From contig NW_008705601.1 of NCBI RefSeq assembly GCF_000186865.1, forward strand, positions 41,167 through 91,812: 50,646 bases of DNA, read 5' to 3'. Source of the stretch: Aureococcus anophagefferens. Lineage: Eukaryota; Sar; Pelagophyceae; Pelagomonadales; Pelagomonadaceae. A program made the position numbers and the translations under genes. Below, one piece after another: positions 27,573-38,340 of the stretch; the first letter of the stretch is position 1, and each line of letters begins with the position of its first letter. The notes under the pieces were generated by a model. It saw only the letters and a list, made by a program, of their open reading frames with translations, made no database searches and had not been told where the DNA came from.

Positions 27573-28778
27573 TCGATTTTTAAAAACGCTGATGATGACG
27601 GCAGCGCCCAACTTTTCGAAAATGTACTCGGCCGACGCGAATCGAGCCATCGCGAATCGGCCGGGGCCGGTCGACACCTTCATGCGGCGGCGCCAAAACG
27701 CGCGTCGGCCCTGTTTTTCGCGCACATTCCGAAAACGGCGGGCACGTCCGCGACGCGGTGGCTCCAAGACGCTGCTCGTCGAGCCTCGATGATGTTTGGG
27801 CACGGCGAGGTCTGTCTTCGCCCGTTTCAGTCCGTCGACGCTCTCGCCGAGACGCGGCGAACGTGGTCGTCCGCGCGCCTCGCGCCGAACCTCGAGGGCC
27901 TCCTTCGCCCCCGGCGCGGCATCGAGGCGCTCCTCGCGGCAACGATGGTCCGGTCGCCGCGGTCCCACGTCGTGTCCATGTACATGTAGTGCTGCTGCTC
28001 GGACTGGGGCCGCAGGGTCGCGCCGACCGTCCCGACGCGACTGGGGAACTGGACAGCGGGCTTTCGCGCGTGGCTCGACCATTTTGACCCCGGGACCTGG
28101 TCGCAGGGCGACTATCACTGCTACAACCCGCACAACATGCTCGCCCGCGCGCTGACCTGCGACGATCCGAGGCTCGCGACGGATTCGCGCTGCGCTTCGT
28201 GCTGCGCCGACGCCGGCGACCGGCGCGCGACGTGCTCGCATCACGCCGCCGATCGCGACGCGCTCATCCCCGACGCGACGGCTGCGGTCCGCGCGGTCCG
28301 GTTCGATCTGGGCTTCGTTGGCGTCACCGAGCTCTTCACCGAGAGCCTCTGTCTTCTCGGATTCCTGCTCGACGGCGCGCTCCCGGGGAAAAGCTGCGTC
28401 GACGGCGACGACTCCCCGATCGTCCCGCCCGATGACCAAGGCTTCGAGTTGCACCACGAGGCTCACGGCGTCCCGCCGCACGACGTCCGGGCCGTGCCCC
28501 GCGCCACCCTCGATGTCGTCGACGCCTACACGGCTGTCGACCGCGAGGTGTACCGCGCCGCTTTCACGCGCCTCGTGGCGGACCTGCGGGCCCTTGAGCG
28601 CCGCGCCGGCGTGCGTGTTTTGTCGCCGGAGCGCCTTGCCGACGCCAAGGCTGCCGTCGGCTACGTTTGGGCCGTGGACAAGTACTGCCCTGTAGCTATC
28701 TCGCTAGCGCCCGGTTCGAATCCCTCACCAAAGCCTATGCGACGAACTGCTCATGCCAGTTGGAGGTGGCCCAGGTGA
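27573..28778 (+). pseudogene. Sulfotransferase-like gene with one nonsense codon
   Basis: One frame is open from 27573 to 28778 apart from a single TAG at 27987-27989. Near the start, 'ALFFAHIPKTAGTSATRWL' is the PAPS 5'-phosphosulfate loop (H-x-P-K-T-A-G-T-S); 'TMVRSPRSHVVSMYM' is the 3'-phosphate-binding region with its Arg and Ser. The stop sits directly after it. Downstream, 'GLLDH'-type and 'FVGVTELFTESLCLLGFLL' segments and 'TAVDREVYRAAFTRLVADL' match the C-terminal half of algal sulfotransferases. There is no ATG upstream of the PAPS loop in frame, so a first exon is missing or lost. These enzymes sulfate glycans or small alcohols. A sequencing error or a recent null mutation would both fit. 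The 3' end overlaps the convergent gene's stop. Confidence 0.6.
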
Positions 28779-29874
28779 TCTGCGGCGTGGTGGCAAAGAG
28801 CTCGGCGACATCGGCCCGCTGCGATTCCGCCACCCTATCGAAACGGTGGCCATGGAGCCAGCTAAACGCCGTCTGAAAAAGCTCACGCCTTAGCGCGACC
28901 GACAAAGAACACGTCTTGTAGTGACGTTGAGCCCCAGGCCCGACGCCCTCCCCGGTGACAATAGACTGGCCATGTATCGTGCAATTGTTTGATCGGAGAG
29001 CCTCGTATTCAACCAATGCCAAACGTGAAAGCAACGCATTGGTAATGAGTGTGCAGAGGCTCTGATGCACAGACATGGGCAGTGGATCAACCAGCGTACT
29101 TGAAAAATTTGCGAGAAACGCCCCCGCTCCAGGATCGGGTTGGCGGCCGGCAACAAGCGTCGGCGTGAGGTACACGGCAGCAAAAATGCCGTAGTAAACC
29201 GAGAATTCAGAAGCATGCTCTACGTATACTGACAAGAAGGGCCGGTCATGCATCGACTCTATAAGAGCACACATTGCCTCGACGACATCAGGAAAAATAA
29301 TCCAGTAGTCAAGGGTGCAAAAGCTCGTATGATTCAGTGCGATGTGCACCGCATCGCCCTGACCAAGCGCATCAAGCGGCCCGGCTGTCAATGCCAACCC
29401 GCGCTGGGCGACCGGTATCCCGCAAAACACATCGCGGTGATCCGTCACGACGTTGCGATAACCGACCGAATGGTCTGTCGAAATTTCCGCAAAAAAATCG
29501 TCAAAGGTATCATCGAAAGAAAAATCGCGCAGTGCAATCGACTCCGAATCGAGCACCCATACTTGCTTGCACCGCTGGCGCAAACATCGAATACCGTACG
29601 TCTTTTTGAGCGACTGGCGGCGACGTCTATCTTCATAAAAACGACCTTCCACCTTCGCCCGTGCGAGCTCAGCTTCGAGTAACTCTCGAGACAAGCCGAA
29701 CGATGGCATGAGTTTCTCCATGGTCATTGGCGTCGCAAGGCAAGGGCCACCTCGTCGGCACGCCCAACGCGGATGCCGCGTCTCAAACACTGCGACATTA
29801 GCCGCGCCGTTAGCGACATAGAAAATGTCGGCCGCACCGGGGTCGATTGCATGCACTTTAATGCTCGATAGCAT
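28735..29874 (-). CDS. Hypothetical protein, glycosyltransferase-like
   Basis: A 379-residue single-exon ORF from ATG 29874. The N-terminal part has a nucleotide-binding-like 'KQVWVLDSESIALRDFSFDD', in which 'VLDSES' resembles the D-x-D region of several glycosyltransferase families that lack a strong signature. 'PTLVAGRQPDPGAGAFLANF' and a helical, Trp-containing C-terminus ('FSWLHGHRFDRVAE') follow. No signal peptide is evident. It converges with the sulfotransferase-like gene (44-bp overlap of open frames), which would fit a glycan-modification pair, but that is inference. Another enzyme class cannot be ruled out. Confidence 0.5.
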   Translation of the reverse strand: MLSSIKVHAIDPGAADIFYVANGAANVAVFETRHPRWACRRGGPCLATPMTMEKLMPSFGLSRELLEAELARAKVEGRFYEDRRRRQSLKKTYGIRCLRQRCKQVWVLDSESIALRDFSFDDTFDDFFAEISTDHSVGYRNVVTDHRDVFCGIPVAQRGLALTAGPLDALGQGDAVHIALNHTSFCTLDYWIIFPDVVEAMCALIESMHDRPFLSVYVEHASEFSVYYGIFAAVYLTPTLVAGRQPDPGAGAFLANFSSTLVDPLPMSVHQSLCTLITNALLSRLALVEYEALRSNNCTIHGQSIVTGEGVGPGAQRHYKTCSLSVALRRELFQTAFSWLHGHRFDRVAESQRADVAELFATTPQITWATSNWHEQFVA

Positions 29875-29998
29875 GATGTAATCGCCATACTTTGGGTGCC
29901 TATAACCAGCAGGGACTGGTGCTGGCTCCTGACCATGATCGAACCTGCTCTGAAGTGAAGAAATCCTGCCCGGCCATCAGTAGTCGGGGGGAGGATGG

Positions 29999-30547
29999 AT
30001 GATCCGGATGCGAAGCAATCGACCGTCGAAGCTAGAGCGGCAGACGATGAAGCAAAGGCAGCAGCTCAGGCAGCAGCAGCAGTCGGAGCAGCAGCAGCAT
30101 TTGAAGCAGATGCAGAAGCAGCTGGCACCTTGGCAGCCATTTTCAAGGCAATTACCGAGTTCACCCTCGCACGGCAGGGCAGCCCCACTAGGCGGCCTCC
30201 CCGTGCCGGAGTTTACTATCTCGTTAGGGGAATTTAACGCGCAGCGTATTAGGCTTCTTATATTGAGGGGATTTACCCAAGTAGTGGGAGATACGAAAGG
30301 CCAAGTGGACGGAAATACCCCTCAGTGGGTGGGTGGCCCCGGTGGTGGACTTCCTCTGGTTTTTGGGGCGCCTCCCGCTCCGGACGGCATTAGAATGGTT
30401 GTCGCGACCGTACAAATGGGAGAGACGGGAGCATCGTTCTTCAAACCGATTGATGCTTTTCGTCACCCCTCGTCGAGGGTTTTTATCGTTGGCAGGAATG
30501 GCACCGACGCAACGGTAGCACATCTGAAAACTATCCTAAGCGCATAA
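29999..30547 (+). CDS. Gln-rich N-terminus, hypothetical protein
   Basis: 182 residues. Residues ~15-50 are a Gln-rich coiled coil (RQQLRQQQQSEQQQHLKQMQ) encoded by a CAG-rich tract. The remaining ~130 residues are a compact domain with a Gly/Pro-rich loop ('QWVGGPGGGLPLVFGAPPAPDG') and a terminal beta-alpha unit ('RVFIVGRNGTDATVAHLKTIL'). I do not recognise it. An overlapping frame at 29995-30237 reads the same CAG tract as poly-Ala and is a shadow. Confidence 0.5.
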   Translation: MIRMRSNRPSKLERQTMKQRQQLRQQQQSEQQQHLKQMQKQLAPWQPFSRQLPSSPSHGRAAPLGGLPVPEFTISLGEFNAQRIRLLILRGFTQVVGDTKGQVDGNTPQWVGGPGGGLPLVFGAPPAPDGIRMVVATVQMGETGASFFKPIDAFRHPSSRVFIVGRNGTDATVAHLKTILSA

Positions 30548-30850
30548 ATATTGGTTGCAGAATTACCCGCGCGGAGAAGCCCGGGTGCGATTAGCGACGA
30601 GCTCAGCTAGTTCACAGACAGCACGAACATCCTGGTCGGTCTTGGTGAGCCAGGCGCCCGCCTATTGACTCACATACTGGCAACGCGACTGATACCGAGC
30701 TTGGCCTTGTATGCATGCGTTTGCAAAAGTTCTTGCGTCATGAGAGAGATTCCGGTCTACAGTACAGTCGAGCAACTGGGCGATGCGATCCAGAATTTCT
30801 TTTGGAAATCTTTCGGGTAAAGTGGAAATCTCAAAGAGCTCCCATCAAAA
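30548..30850. other. Intergenic lead-in to the PKS relic
   Basis: No separate gene. Short frames just upstream of 30850 ('REIPVYSTVEQLGDAIQNFFW') may belong to the start of the relic synthase. Confidence 0.35.
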
Positions 30851-30853
30851 TCT

Positions 30854-31830
30854 GTGTTCGCAATCGTGGGAACCGGTGTTTCGGGACTCGTCGTGGCGCG
30901 TAGGATCGTCTCCGAAGGGCACCAGTGCGTCCTTCTTGAAAAGGCGAATGCATGTGGGGGGGTGTGGCACGCACAAGCCAACATATCGTCGAGAGTGAAC
31001 ACGTCAGAAGCGGCCTATCGCATAGTGGAGCGCGGAGGCGTCCTCAATTTTGACCACACTCCGACTTTCTAGATCATGAATGATCTGTCGCTCCTGACCT
31101 CAGCATATCTTGCATAACGGATCAAGCTTCAGACGACCGCGATCGGGATTTTTTCATGCCGGAAGACATCACACGCAATTTTCTACACGACTCGTCACAA
31201 ACCCGCAACCATTGAAGCAACGACAGTCCTGGCCGGTGTGAACCGTCGCTTAGGAGCTACGCGGAAACTCTCATTTCCAGGCGAAAATGACTATCATGGA
31301 CATGTATACTACGGGGTCGGCGGCGATTCTTCACGTGTTCACTTCCCTTGGTTCGTGATCCTCATCGTCGGTGCGGGCGCGTTTGCAACGGAAAATGCGC
31401 GTGCCACTGTCGAGCGCGGTGCAGAACGAGTCTCGGTCCTTTAGCGACGGCGCGGTACTGTGAGTCCTTTGATCGTGGACTATCTCAACTTTGCCCGTCC
31501 GTACGATGAAGGATATGGTCACGCAAAGTCGGGTTCGCAAGTAATCTTCTCAGCCTGGGGCGCTGCCTTCAAGCTTCACGTAGGGGAAAAGCCAGAGTGC
31601 TGGCGTTGAGGGCGGATTTCGCCAGTCGGGCACACGATATCAGTGTCGGACATTTGGTTCGTCGCCCATCACTATGGTCTTCTTACGACCGTCCTCGGCG
31701 AGATTTCTACCCTGCGTCAAAAGCACGCTACGACGGACTGCGGAGTCGTGATTTGATGCGACATAATAGTCAAGTGCACCGGATACTGGAAAAACGAACT
31801 CGTGAGGTGATTGCTTGGAAGTAACACGAT
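30854..31830 (+). pseudogene. Flavin-containing monooxygenase domain (PKS relic)
   Basis: Broken plus-strand frames together give an FMO. 'FAIVGTGVSGLVVARRIVSEGHQCVLLEK' carries the FAD GxGxxG fold; 'GGVWH' matches the FMO G-G-x-W; 'PFPGENDYHGHVYY'-like 'LSFPGENDYHGHVYYG' resembles the FxGxxxHxxxY/F motif; 'ILIVGAGAFATENARATVERGAERVSVL' is the NADPH GxGxxA fold; and 'DIIVKCTGYWKNE' is the C-terminal ATGY-type motif. Stops (e.g. after 'SVL' at 31442) and frame changes make it non-functional. FMO/Baeyer-Villiger domains occur in some modular PKSs, where they oxidise the growing chain. It is first in the collinear relic, and about 500 bp of helical, unassigned remnant separate it from the first ACP. 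Confidence 0.7.
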
Positions 31831-32401
31831 CTACTCTAACAACTTAGTGCGAAGTAACTTGATTTATTAAGCCGAACAAATTCTAGACGACGCTGGGGGA
31901 TTTCAAACGCCATTTGGTTCAAGTTACTTGGAGTCTGTTGCTTTTCAAGTACTCATGTTTATGTGTTGTGGGTAGGTGGGCTAGGGAGTGCATTTCGACC
32001 TCATTGATGCGCCCCTCTCTCGCATGTCTGTCGAACTGGCGCGCACGCTTGAAGCTAACGTCGCGCTTGCCACTGTAGCGAAGAAACGCGTGATTCAGCG
32101 CAGTTTGAACTACCATCGTTGATTTTTGCCAGATCAATTTGTATTGGAAAATGCGCGTGAGTGGTGAGAGCTGGCGACTCTTTGCGAGGCGCGAGTGAAT
32201 CTGGTTGGTCACGTCAAGCCTGCGTACCCGTTTACGAGACTTTGCGAGAAAATGGCCGGCGAGTGGCTCGATAAAGACCTTCCTATTGGGAATGTTACAA
32301 GCCTCGGCGAAGAACATATAGTGACAAGACTGAGCCGATGGTTAGTATAGGCATCGCAGCCACCGAGCTCCATCGAGAGCGTCGCAGGGCCGGGAGGTGT
32401 G

Positions 32402-33065
32402 GATGACGTCATCGAAGGTCTCACAACACTTGCGTTTCAGCTTCTTGGCACCACGATCTCGAAGGAGGAACCCCTCATGTCTGCTGGGCTGGACTCTTTA
32501 GCAGGAACTCAATTTGTACAAGCCGCCGCTGGGCACTTCTGCTCAGAGATTCCGTCTACGCTGATCTTTGACCACCCAACGCTTTGGGCTGTAGCCGATT
32601 TCTTTTGATTGACTCGCGCACAGTACTCTTATGACAACATAATCGATTTTCTTCTATAGCTTGGTTTTACGCTTCTGGGAACAACGCTCTCAGTGTAAGA
32701 GCCACTTTACGACTCGGGGTTGGATTCCCTCCTTGCGCTACAGTTTTCTGCGTCGGTGTCAGACGAATTTGCCGTGGATGTACCTACGACTCTTATCTTC
32801 GACCACCCGACCCTCAGTTCTGTTTCTCACCACTTGGTTTCGGCGACGAGCGGGTACGACGATGATGGCGTTACATCGCTTCTTTGAAACGCGGTCCTGG
32901 AATTTGTCGGAACTCTCATTTGCAGGGACTCTCCTCTGATGGAAGCAGGGCTAGATTCACTGGCTGCCAGTTTGTTTGCCTAGTGACTTTCAACAGCCTT
33001 CAGCACGGAACTTAATTCTACTCTAATATTCGACTATCCAACTCTATACGCCATTTCAAATTAGT
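32402..33065 (+). pseudogene. Three tandem acyl carrier proteins (PKS relic)
   Basis: Three ACP remnants in a row: ~32402-32608 ('EPLMSAGLDSLAGTQF', 'IPSTLIFDHPTL'), ~32655-32845 ('EPLYDSGLDSLLALQF', 'VPTTLIFDHPTLSS') and ~32880-33065 ('SPLMEAGLDSLAAS', 'LNSTLIFDYPTLYA'). Each keeps the GLDSL serine that takes the phosphopantetheine arm (first one at 32495-32497). The second and third have stops and frame changes. Tandem ACPs raise flux or serve beta-branching in trans-AT synthases. They lie between the FMO and the first KS. Confidence 0.75.
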
Positions 33066-33189
33066 TGCGGAGCGTGCCTGCCTCTAGAGCCACCCACTTC
33101 GCATGTGGATCACGAGCACTACAAGTAATAGTAGTAACAAGGGCCGCTTTTTAGTTACCAAAACTTCGTGCGTTCAGTGGAATGCGGGA

Positions 33190-34500
33190 GTTTCTGCTTA
33201 ATTGACTCAGTACTCCATCTCGGGTGCCCATCTTGCGGTGGGACTCTCACCAGTCTCAACATCCACCTGGAGCAACATACGGTGCATTCTTGCTGCCGGT
33301 GCTAGCCGACGGCGGCGGGGCATTTTAAATGTCGCGGAGCTTTGCTTCAACGCAAGATCCGTAGAATATACTGTTACTCGAAGGCGCAGCGCAGTGTCTC
33401 GTGGGTTCTACAGATACCGCCGTATACGTCGCCGTATTGACGCAGCCAGTCGAAGGGGTCGTTACCTCAAATAGCTGATACTCGCCCACTCATGCAAATG
33501 TATCGTCCGGGCTAATCTCCTACACACTCGGACTGACTGGAGCCTGCACCACGGTGGATACAGCCTGCTCGACGCAGCTTGTAGCCATTCACCTCGCTCG
33601 GGCGGAGATTATGCTGAGCACATCTCCGCAGGCCTTTGCGCAAGGGGTCGGACTTCTAGGGCCTGCCTGGAGTTCTGGATTTGCCAGCCTTGGGATGCTC
33701 TCAGCACTAGGGCGCTGCCACAGTTTCGATCGTCAAGGGGACGGTTACGCCTGAGCTGACGGAGCCGCTTGTATTTTGCTCGCTGAGTCACAACGAGCGT
33801 GCGAGTCCCCAGAGTTTTCCGTGGCCGCTACCGCTGTGCAGAGTGATGGTCCGAGTGCTAGCCTCTCTGCTCCTAACGGCTCTGCTCAACGAAGATTAAT
33901 TATGCTCGTGCAACCGCGTCAGATTGTTGGTGAATCAGCATACCCAGTAGAATGTCATGGAACTGGCACCTTGCTTGGCGATCCAATCGAGATTGGGGCA
34001 TTAGCTTCTGCCCTCTGTTCCTCTCAAGCACACGAAGTGTCTTGTTCGTCATTCAAGTCCAACATGGGCCATCTGGAAGCGACTGCCTCCGGAGGGGGCT
34101 TATTATGCGCATTTTCGTCGGCTTTAGAATCTAATAACACGCCATCAAACGCCCAACTACGCATTTTGAATCCGCACCTAATTTCCCTGCTTGGAGCTTC
34201 CGTGTTACACATTCCGGCACAGGACATTTTCGTGATTAAGGGTGCCACGCCAGCCCCAGTGCAGTGTCGTTTAAGCTCGTTTGGCGCGAGTGGCACGATA
34301 GCTCACGCATTGCTTGGCTATGGCGACTACTTTTTCATGACAGAGCCCGCCTTTGCTGTGCAATTGGAGTTCTTCCACCCAGATGCCAGGCCTTCTTCAA
34401 TCTTTCGTCGTCAAGAGGTCTCCAGTTGTATCCAGGAGACGCTTCGCTTATGTTTGACAGAGGTTGCGCAAGAAATTCTTGGTGAAAAGCAAAGTGTCAT
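33190..34500 (+). pseudogene. Ketosynthase 1 (PKS relic)
   Basis: Condensation domain of a modular PKS. The N-terminal third (33190-33480) is frame-broken. The rest reads 'ISYTLGLTGACTTVDTACSTQLVAIHL' with the active-site Cys at 33566-33568, 'GRCHSFDRQGDGYA' then a TGA where the family has Arg (33754), 'SDGPSASLSAPNGSAQRRLI', 'VECHGTGTLLGDP' with His at 33956-33958 (Ala of EAHGTGT is Cys), and 'SSFKSNMGHLEATA' with Lys/His at about 34070. 'LSSFGASGTIAH' ends the domain. Triad codons are kept although the frame is not. Confidence 0.8.
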
Positions 34501-34527
34501 GCAGGGCACACCAACAACCGCATCTTA

Positions 34528-34640
34528 GGCGTTCGTTGATCACACAGTCCTCGGGAGCGTTCTACTTCCAGGTGTGGGCTTCCAGGAAATAGCCTTGGCG
34601 TGTACACGCGCCAGACAAGGATAATCTCGTCTCTAGAATG
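34528..34640 (+). pseudogene. Dehydratase fragment 1 (PKS relic)
   Basis: 'AFVDHTVLGSVLLPGVGFQEIALA' (frame at 34531) is the HxxxGxxxxP active-site motif of a PKS dehydratase, directly after KS1. The remainder of the DH is not recognisable. Confidence 0.6.
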
Positions 34641-35735
34641 TTGTGATCGCTCGGCCTTGTGTGCTCTCGTGAAGTACAACGGAACTCGAGGGTCACGTCG
34701 TGCAATACACGCTATTTGGTGCAGGCTCTTACCAGATTGCTAGTTGATCTTACTCTCGTAAAGATTTCGTGACTCACGTCGGCGGTACTAACTCGATATC
34801 GTCACGACGAGAAGCAGTGAGACGACCATAGTCGCTTGCTTCTTCGCGCACATTCACGCCGCTAATCAACAAACGGTCGGCGGTGCACGTTCCAGCAGCA
34901 CCTTGGTAAGCCTCTTGCTTGCTTCTCGGTGATAGTCACCCAGATGGGTAGAGATCGAGGAATGTCTCGCGATTCTCGTCGTGCATTCCCATTCATCAAA
35001 ACTACTCGCGTGTAGAAGAAATTGTTGAGTGATATAGCGTGAGAAACGTTCGACTGTGTTTTGTCACCTTTTATCCCAATTCCGTAAAAAAGAAGGGATG
35101 GTGACATTCTACAGGAGAGATCGTGCTGGAACGCTGCATAAGCGTGGCGTTGGGATATGATGACTGCTCGGCCTGTGCTATGCATGGGGCTCACCACACA
35201 CACCACAAGAGATAACAGTATATTTTGTATGATAGTTCTCCTGTCCAGATATTCTGGTGTTGTATGATTTCGTGCATGTCTTTATAGCCGCCACTCTGTT
35301 TGTCCTTTATCACTTCTCGTCCCGCCTGCTCGGATACCACAGTGCGTGCATTAAGTCTCTAGGTTGGGCTGACAAAATTCGGGGCTTGCGTACGTTGCTA
35401 GTGATTGATACCTCGTTGGGGAACTATGCGATGATTTCGTGCACAACAAGCCTCGGAGTTACAACCGCCGCGAGATCTTGTTGAGAGCAACAGAAAGATG
35501 TCTTGTGATGATAATGTTTGATTCAGAGTAGACTTGGAGTCGACGGCATTTTGCTTTTGGGTCGATGGTTGTTCATGTGTCGAAAAATTCATGCAAGAGC
35601 GCTGAGGAAGCAGCTTCACGCAAATGTGAGCCACTTGCATAAGAAGAAGAATTCAACCCGCAGCGCGAACTGCGACCGATCTCAGCATCCCCTTGCTTAC
35701 GCAAACGAACGTTTCCTCTTCCTATACCGAGCATC
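34641..35735 (+). pseudogene. Eroded inter-domain region, possible KR (PKS relic)
   Basis: About 1.1 kb with only scraps of homology. At ~35,285-35,400 'LFVLYHFSSRLLGYHSACIKSLGWADK' resembles the KR segment with the catalytic Ser and downstream Tyr (V-L-F-S-S-x-x-x-L-L-G), but the alignment is weak and the nucleotide-binding fold is not seen. Confidence 0.3.
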
Positions 35736-35739
35736 TTTA

Positions 35740-36245
35740 GATTCAAGTTCTCGATTTGTTGAGGATGGTTTCTCGGGTTGTTGGAACTCGGGTTGTTGAT
35801 GCAAATGCGCCTTTGATGGCATCTGGTCTGGATTCGCTGACGGCGACGGAATTTCACAGCAGTTTGAGCGTCCAGTTTGGCACTAGTTACCCATCGACCC
35901 TATTGTTTGACTATCCGACAGTAAATGCTCTTGCCGGGGCTCTTCAGCCCACTTGTGAATTGGCATGTGGCGAGGAGGATCGCCGTGTGCAAGCGCCGTG
36001 AGCACCTGTTCGAGATGAATCGCCTTGCTCGGGGACGTCCACGAACGCCATTTTTTTGCTTTAGAGCATTACTCTTGAGCTTCACGGAACCGCCGTGTCC
36101 CTCGACGTCCCCTTAATGTCAGTGGGACTAGATTCTTTGAGCGCGACGGAGTTGGCTCGTACGATTGGTGAGCGTTTCCACACAGCCGTGCCGTCAACTC
36201 TCTTGTTTGACTATCCCACCCTAAGTTCTCTTGTCTCATTCGCAG
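35740..36245 (+). pseudogene. Two tandem acyl carrier proteins (PKS relic)
   Basis: ACP at ~35750-35945 ('APLMASGLDSLTATEFHSSL', 'YPSTLLFDYPTVNALA') and at ~36070-36245 ('VPLMSVGLDSLSATELARTI', 'VPSTLLFDYPTLSSLV'). Both keep the modifiable Ser. Linker stops separate them; both lie in the same frame set as the following KS. Confidence 0.75.
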
Positions 36246-36299
36246 TAGAGTCGGGGGTGGCAGAAATGGAGGCGATACCCGACGACCCTGGACAGATTG

Positions 36300-37540
36300 T
36301 GGATCTACGTGCACGTGCAGCCGGTGAACATCCGATGTTGAAACCGGCTAGGGATTCTATCTTCGTATCAGGAGAATATGCGACGCGGTTTCCATGTCGC
36401 TCTCGTGCTGGCCTTAGGAGACTCGTGATTTGAGGTTCTGATAGGAAGACGATCCTGCCTATCGTTCGCTGGCATCACCTCGCTAGTTTCAGTGCTTACA
36501 ATTCCGTCAAGTACGGTGCCTACATCGATGCGTTGGTGGCCGTGGATCCCGGAGCCGTAAGTATCTCTAGAATCGAGTCGTGCGAGATGAACCCGCAGAT
36601 GATGCTCATTTTAGAGGTGAGCTCTGCGGCCATCCGTGCCGAGCGGAGAGTAAACTGTTCTGCGCAACTATCAGGCTAGTACATTGGATTTTTCCTGGGT
36701 GCAAACGCCGCATTGCCGAGCGATTAGTTTGAACCTGGGAGGCCAAGGCAAAGCTCGGTGTACTCCGGCACCTCCTCCTCCCTCGCAGTCGCTTCTGGGC
36801 GACTGTCGTACGTGTTAGGTCTCACGGGTCCAAATTTACCCATCGACACAGCGTGCTCGGCATCTCTAGTTTCGTTACACGTAGCGGGGTTGTTTTTAAT
36901 CGACGATGTCATGTCGCACGCTGCAGTAGCGGGGAGCTTGCTTCTTCTTTCTAAGGTGTCGATTGCCTTTGCCCTCGGAGGGATGATATCCCCGCGCGGT
37001 CGCTCTCACACATTTGATGTTCGCGCAGATGGGTTTTGCCGAGGGGAGGGATTCGGAGCCTTTCTCGTGACTACAGAGGATTCGTTTACTTCAGTTCGCA
37101 GCTCGAGTGTGCAACAAGACGGTCCCAGCGCTAGCTTGACGGCACCCAGCGGGTCATCCCAAAAACGACTGATCGAACGAGTGCAAGCTGGTCGCGCCTA
37201 GTCATCGGCACTCGAGGCGCACGGCACAGGCACGGCGCTCGGAGATCCTATCGAGGCGCGCGCATTCTAGAAAGATTTTTTCTTCCCAAGCGAGTTTGGC
37301 AGGTGGGTGCTGCTATCGGGGGGCTATGCCTGAACTCGCACGCGGTACAATGCACCTCGTTGAAATCGAACATGGGTCATTTGGAGGCATCTGCAGCCGC
37401 CGCGGGTCTCGTGTCTCTTCTTCTAGTGCCGCTTGCTACGTCGTTAGTTGCCAAGAACGCTCAACTGAACCAGTTTGTCCGCATGGTGCACCTTCTCGTG
37501 AGGCTCTGAACATAGGTTGAACACGCACCTGTCTTCGATG
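36300..37540 (+). pseudogene. Ketosynthase 2 (PKS relic)
   Basis: 'YGAYIDALVAVDPGAVSISRIES' and 'MNPQMMLILEVSSAAI' open the domain. The central part reads 'YSGTSSSLAVASGRLSYVLGLTGPNLPIDTACSASLVSLHV' with Cys at 36854-36856, 'RGRSHTFDVRADGFCRGEGFGAF', 'VQQDGPSASLTAPSGSSQKRLI', 'LEAHGTGTALGDPIEA' with His at 37220-37222, and 'SLKSNMGHLEASAA' with His at 37378-37380. A small deletion follows the Cys region, and TAG codons sit at about 36679, 36730, 37199 and 37268. 'VGRLSSFGFSGTIAHGAF' (37,612) is the C-terminal end. Confidence 0.8.
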
Positions 37541-37689
37541 ATGTCGTCATGATTTAAAATGCCTACTGATCTGCTGGCATAAGGTAAAAGTCAACAACTA
37601 CCCGTGGGTCGGCTGAGCTCGTTCGGGTTCAGCGGGACCATCGCACATGGGGCCTTTGCGACTTCGGCGTCCTCGAAGTTGGTCCTAGA

Positions 37690-38340
37690 TTAGTCAAGTT
37701 AGGCTTCTCTCTATCGTGCTTAGTCGCATCCTTTCTGTAGCAAGCTCCCAGCGAGTCGATGGGCTGCACAATAGTACTCTGCCCCCGCCCAAAGCCTGGA
37801 CTCATCTGTCACGAAAGATTTTCTTTCTCCCTCGATCCAGGCCACTCTTGCGGATCATACAATTGGATACACTATCTTACTTCCGGGTGTCGGCTACATC
37901 GAGTTGGCCCTGGGATCTCTGGAGTCGATAAGGGCACTCGTCGGAGTGTAATTTCTACGGCCATGCATACTACTAGAGCCTGGTCTGGGCTGATGCATCT
38001 TGAGATGTACGAGCCAAATTTCTGGAGTGTTTGCGATTGATAGCGCGACAACAGAAGGGCAACTGACGTTTTTCAATCACTGCGTGGGAAACTTTCCGGG
38101 AGCAACCGATGACCAGAATGCACGAACGACTGGCTGTCCTGCACCGTGGCTTCTCACTTGAAGCATCAATTGCAATTGCAGGATCAATTGCAATTTTGCA
38201 AATTCGTCATTTCGAGTAGCGGACAGTTTTTGAGGTGCACGATGACCGACCTGCACTGATGTCACGTCTCTCGAAGGCTATATGGAATTGGCCTTGACAG
38301 AACTCGAATCCCGAAAAGCGCTGACTGGCGCGCGAGTCTC
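37690..38340 (+). pseudogene. Dehydratase 2 (PKS relic)
   Basis: Starts with a linker also found at 41,079 and 48,954. 'TLADHTIGYTILLPGVGYIELAL' gives the HxxxGxxxxP motif (about 37,850-37,915); 'FLRPCILLEPGLG' follows, then a TGA, then 'CTSQISGVFAIDSATTEGQLTFFNHCVGNFP'. A second scrap, 'SLEGYMELALTELESRKALTGA', lies at 38,260. Near-identical in layout to the copy at 49 kb, including the TGA. Confidence 0.65.

Noticed and set aside
28690..28735. tRNA-like 'GGTTCGAATCC' T-loop
   Set aside because: The flanking bases do not pair into a T-stem or acceptor stem, and the motif lies at the 3' end of the sulfotransferase frame.
29995..30237. Poly-Ala/Asp ORF overlapping the Gln-rich gene
   Set aside because: It is the same CAG tract read in another phase, and the frame without it is longer and more protein-like.
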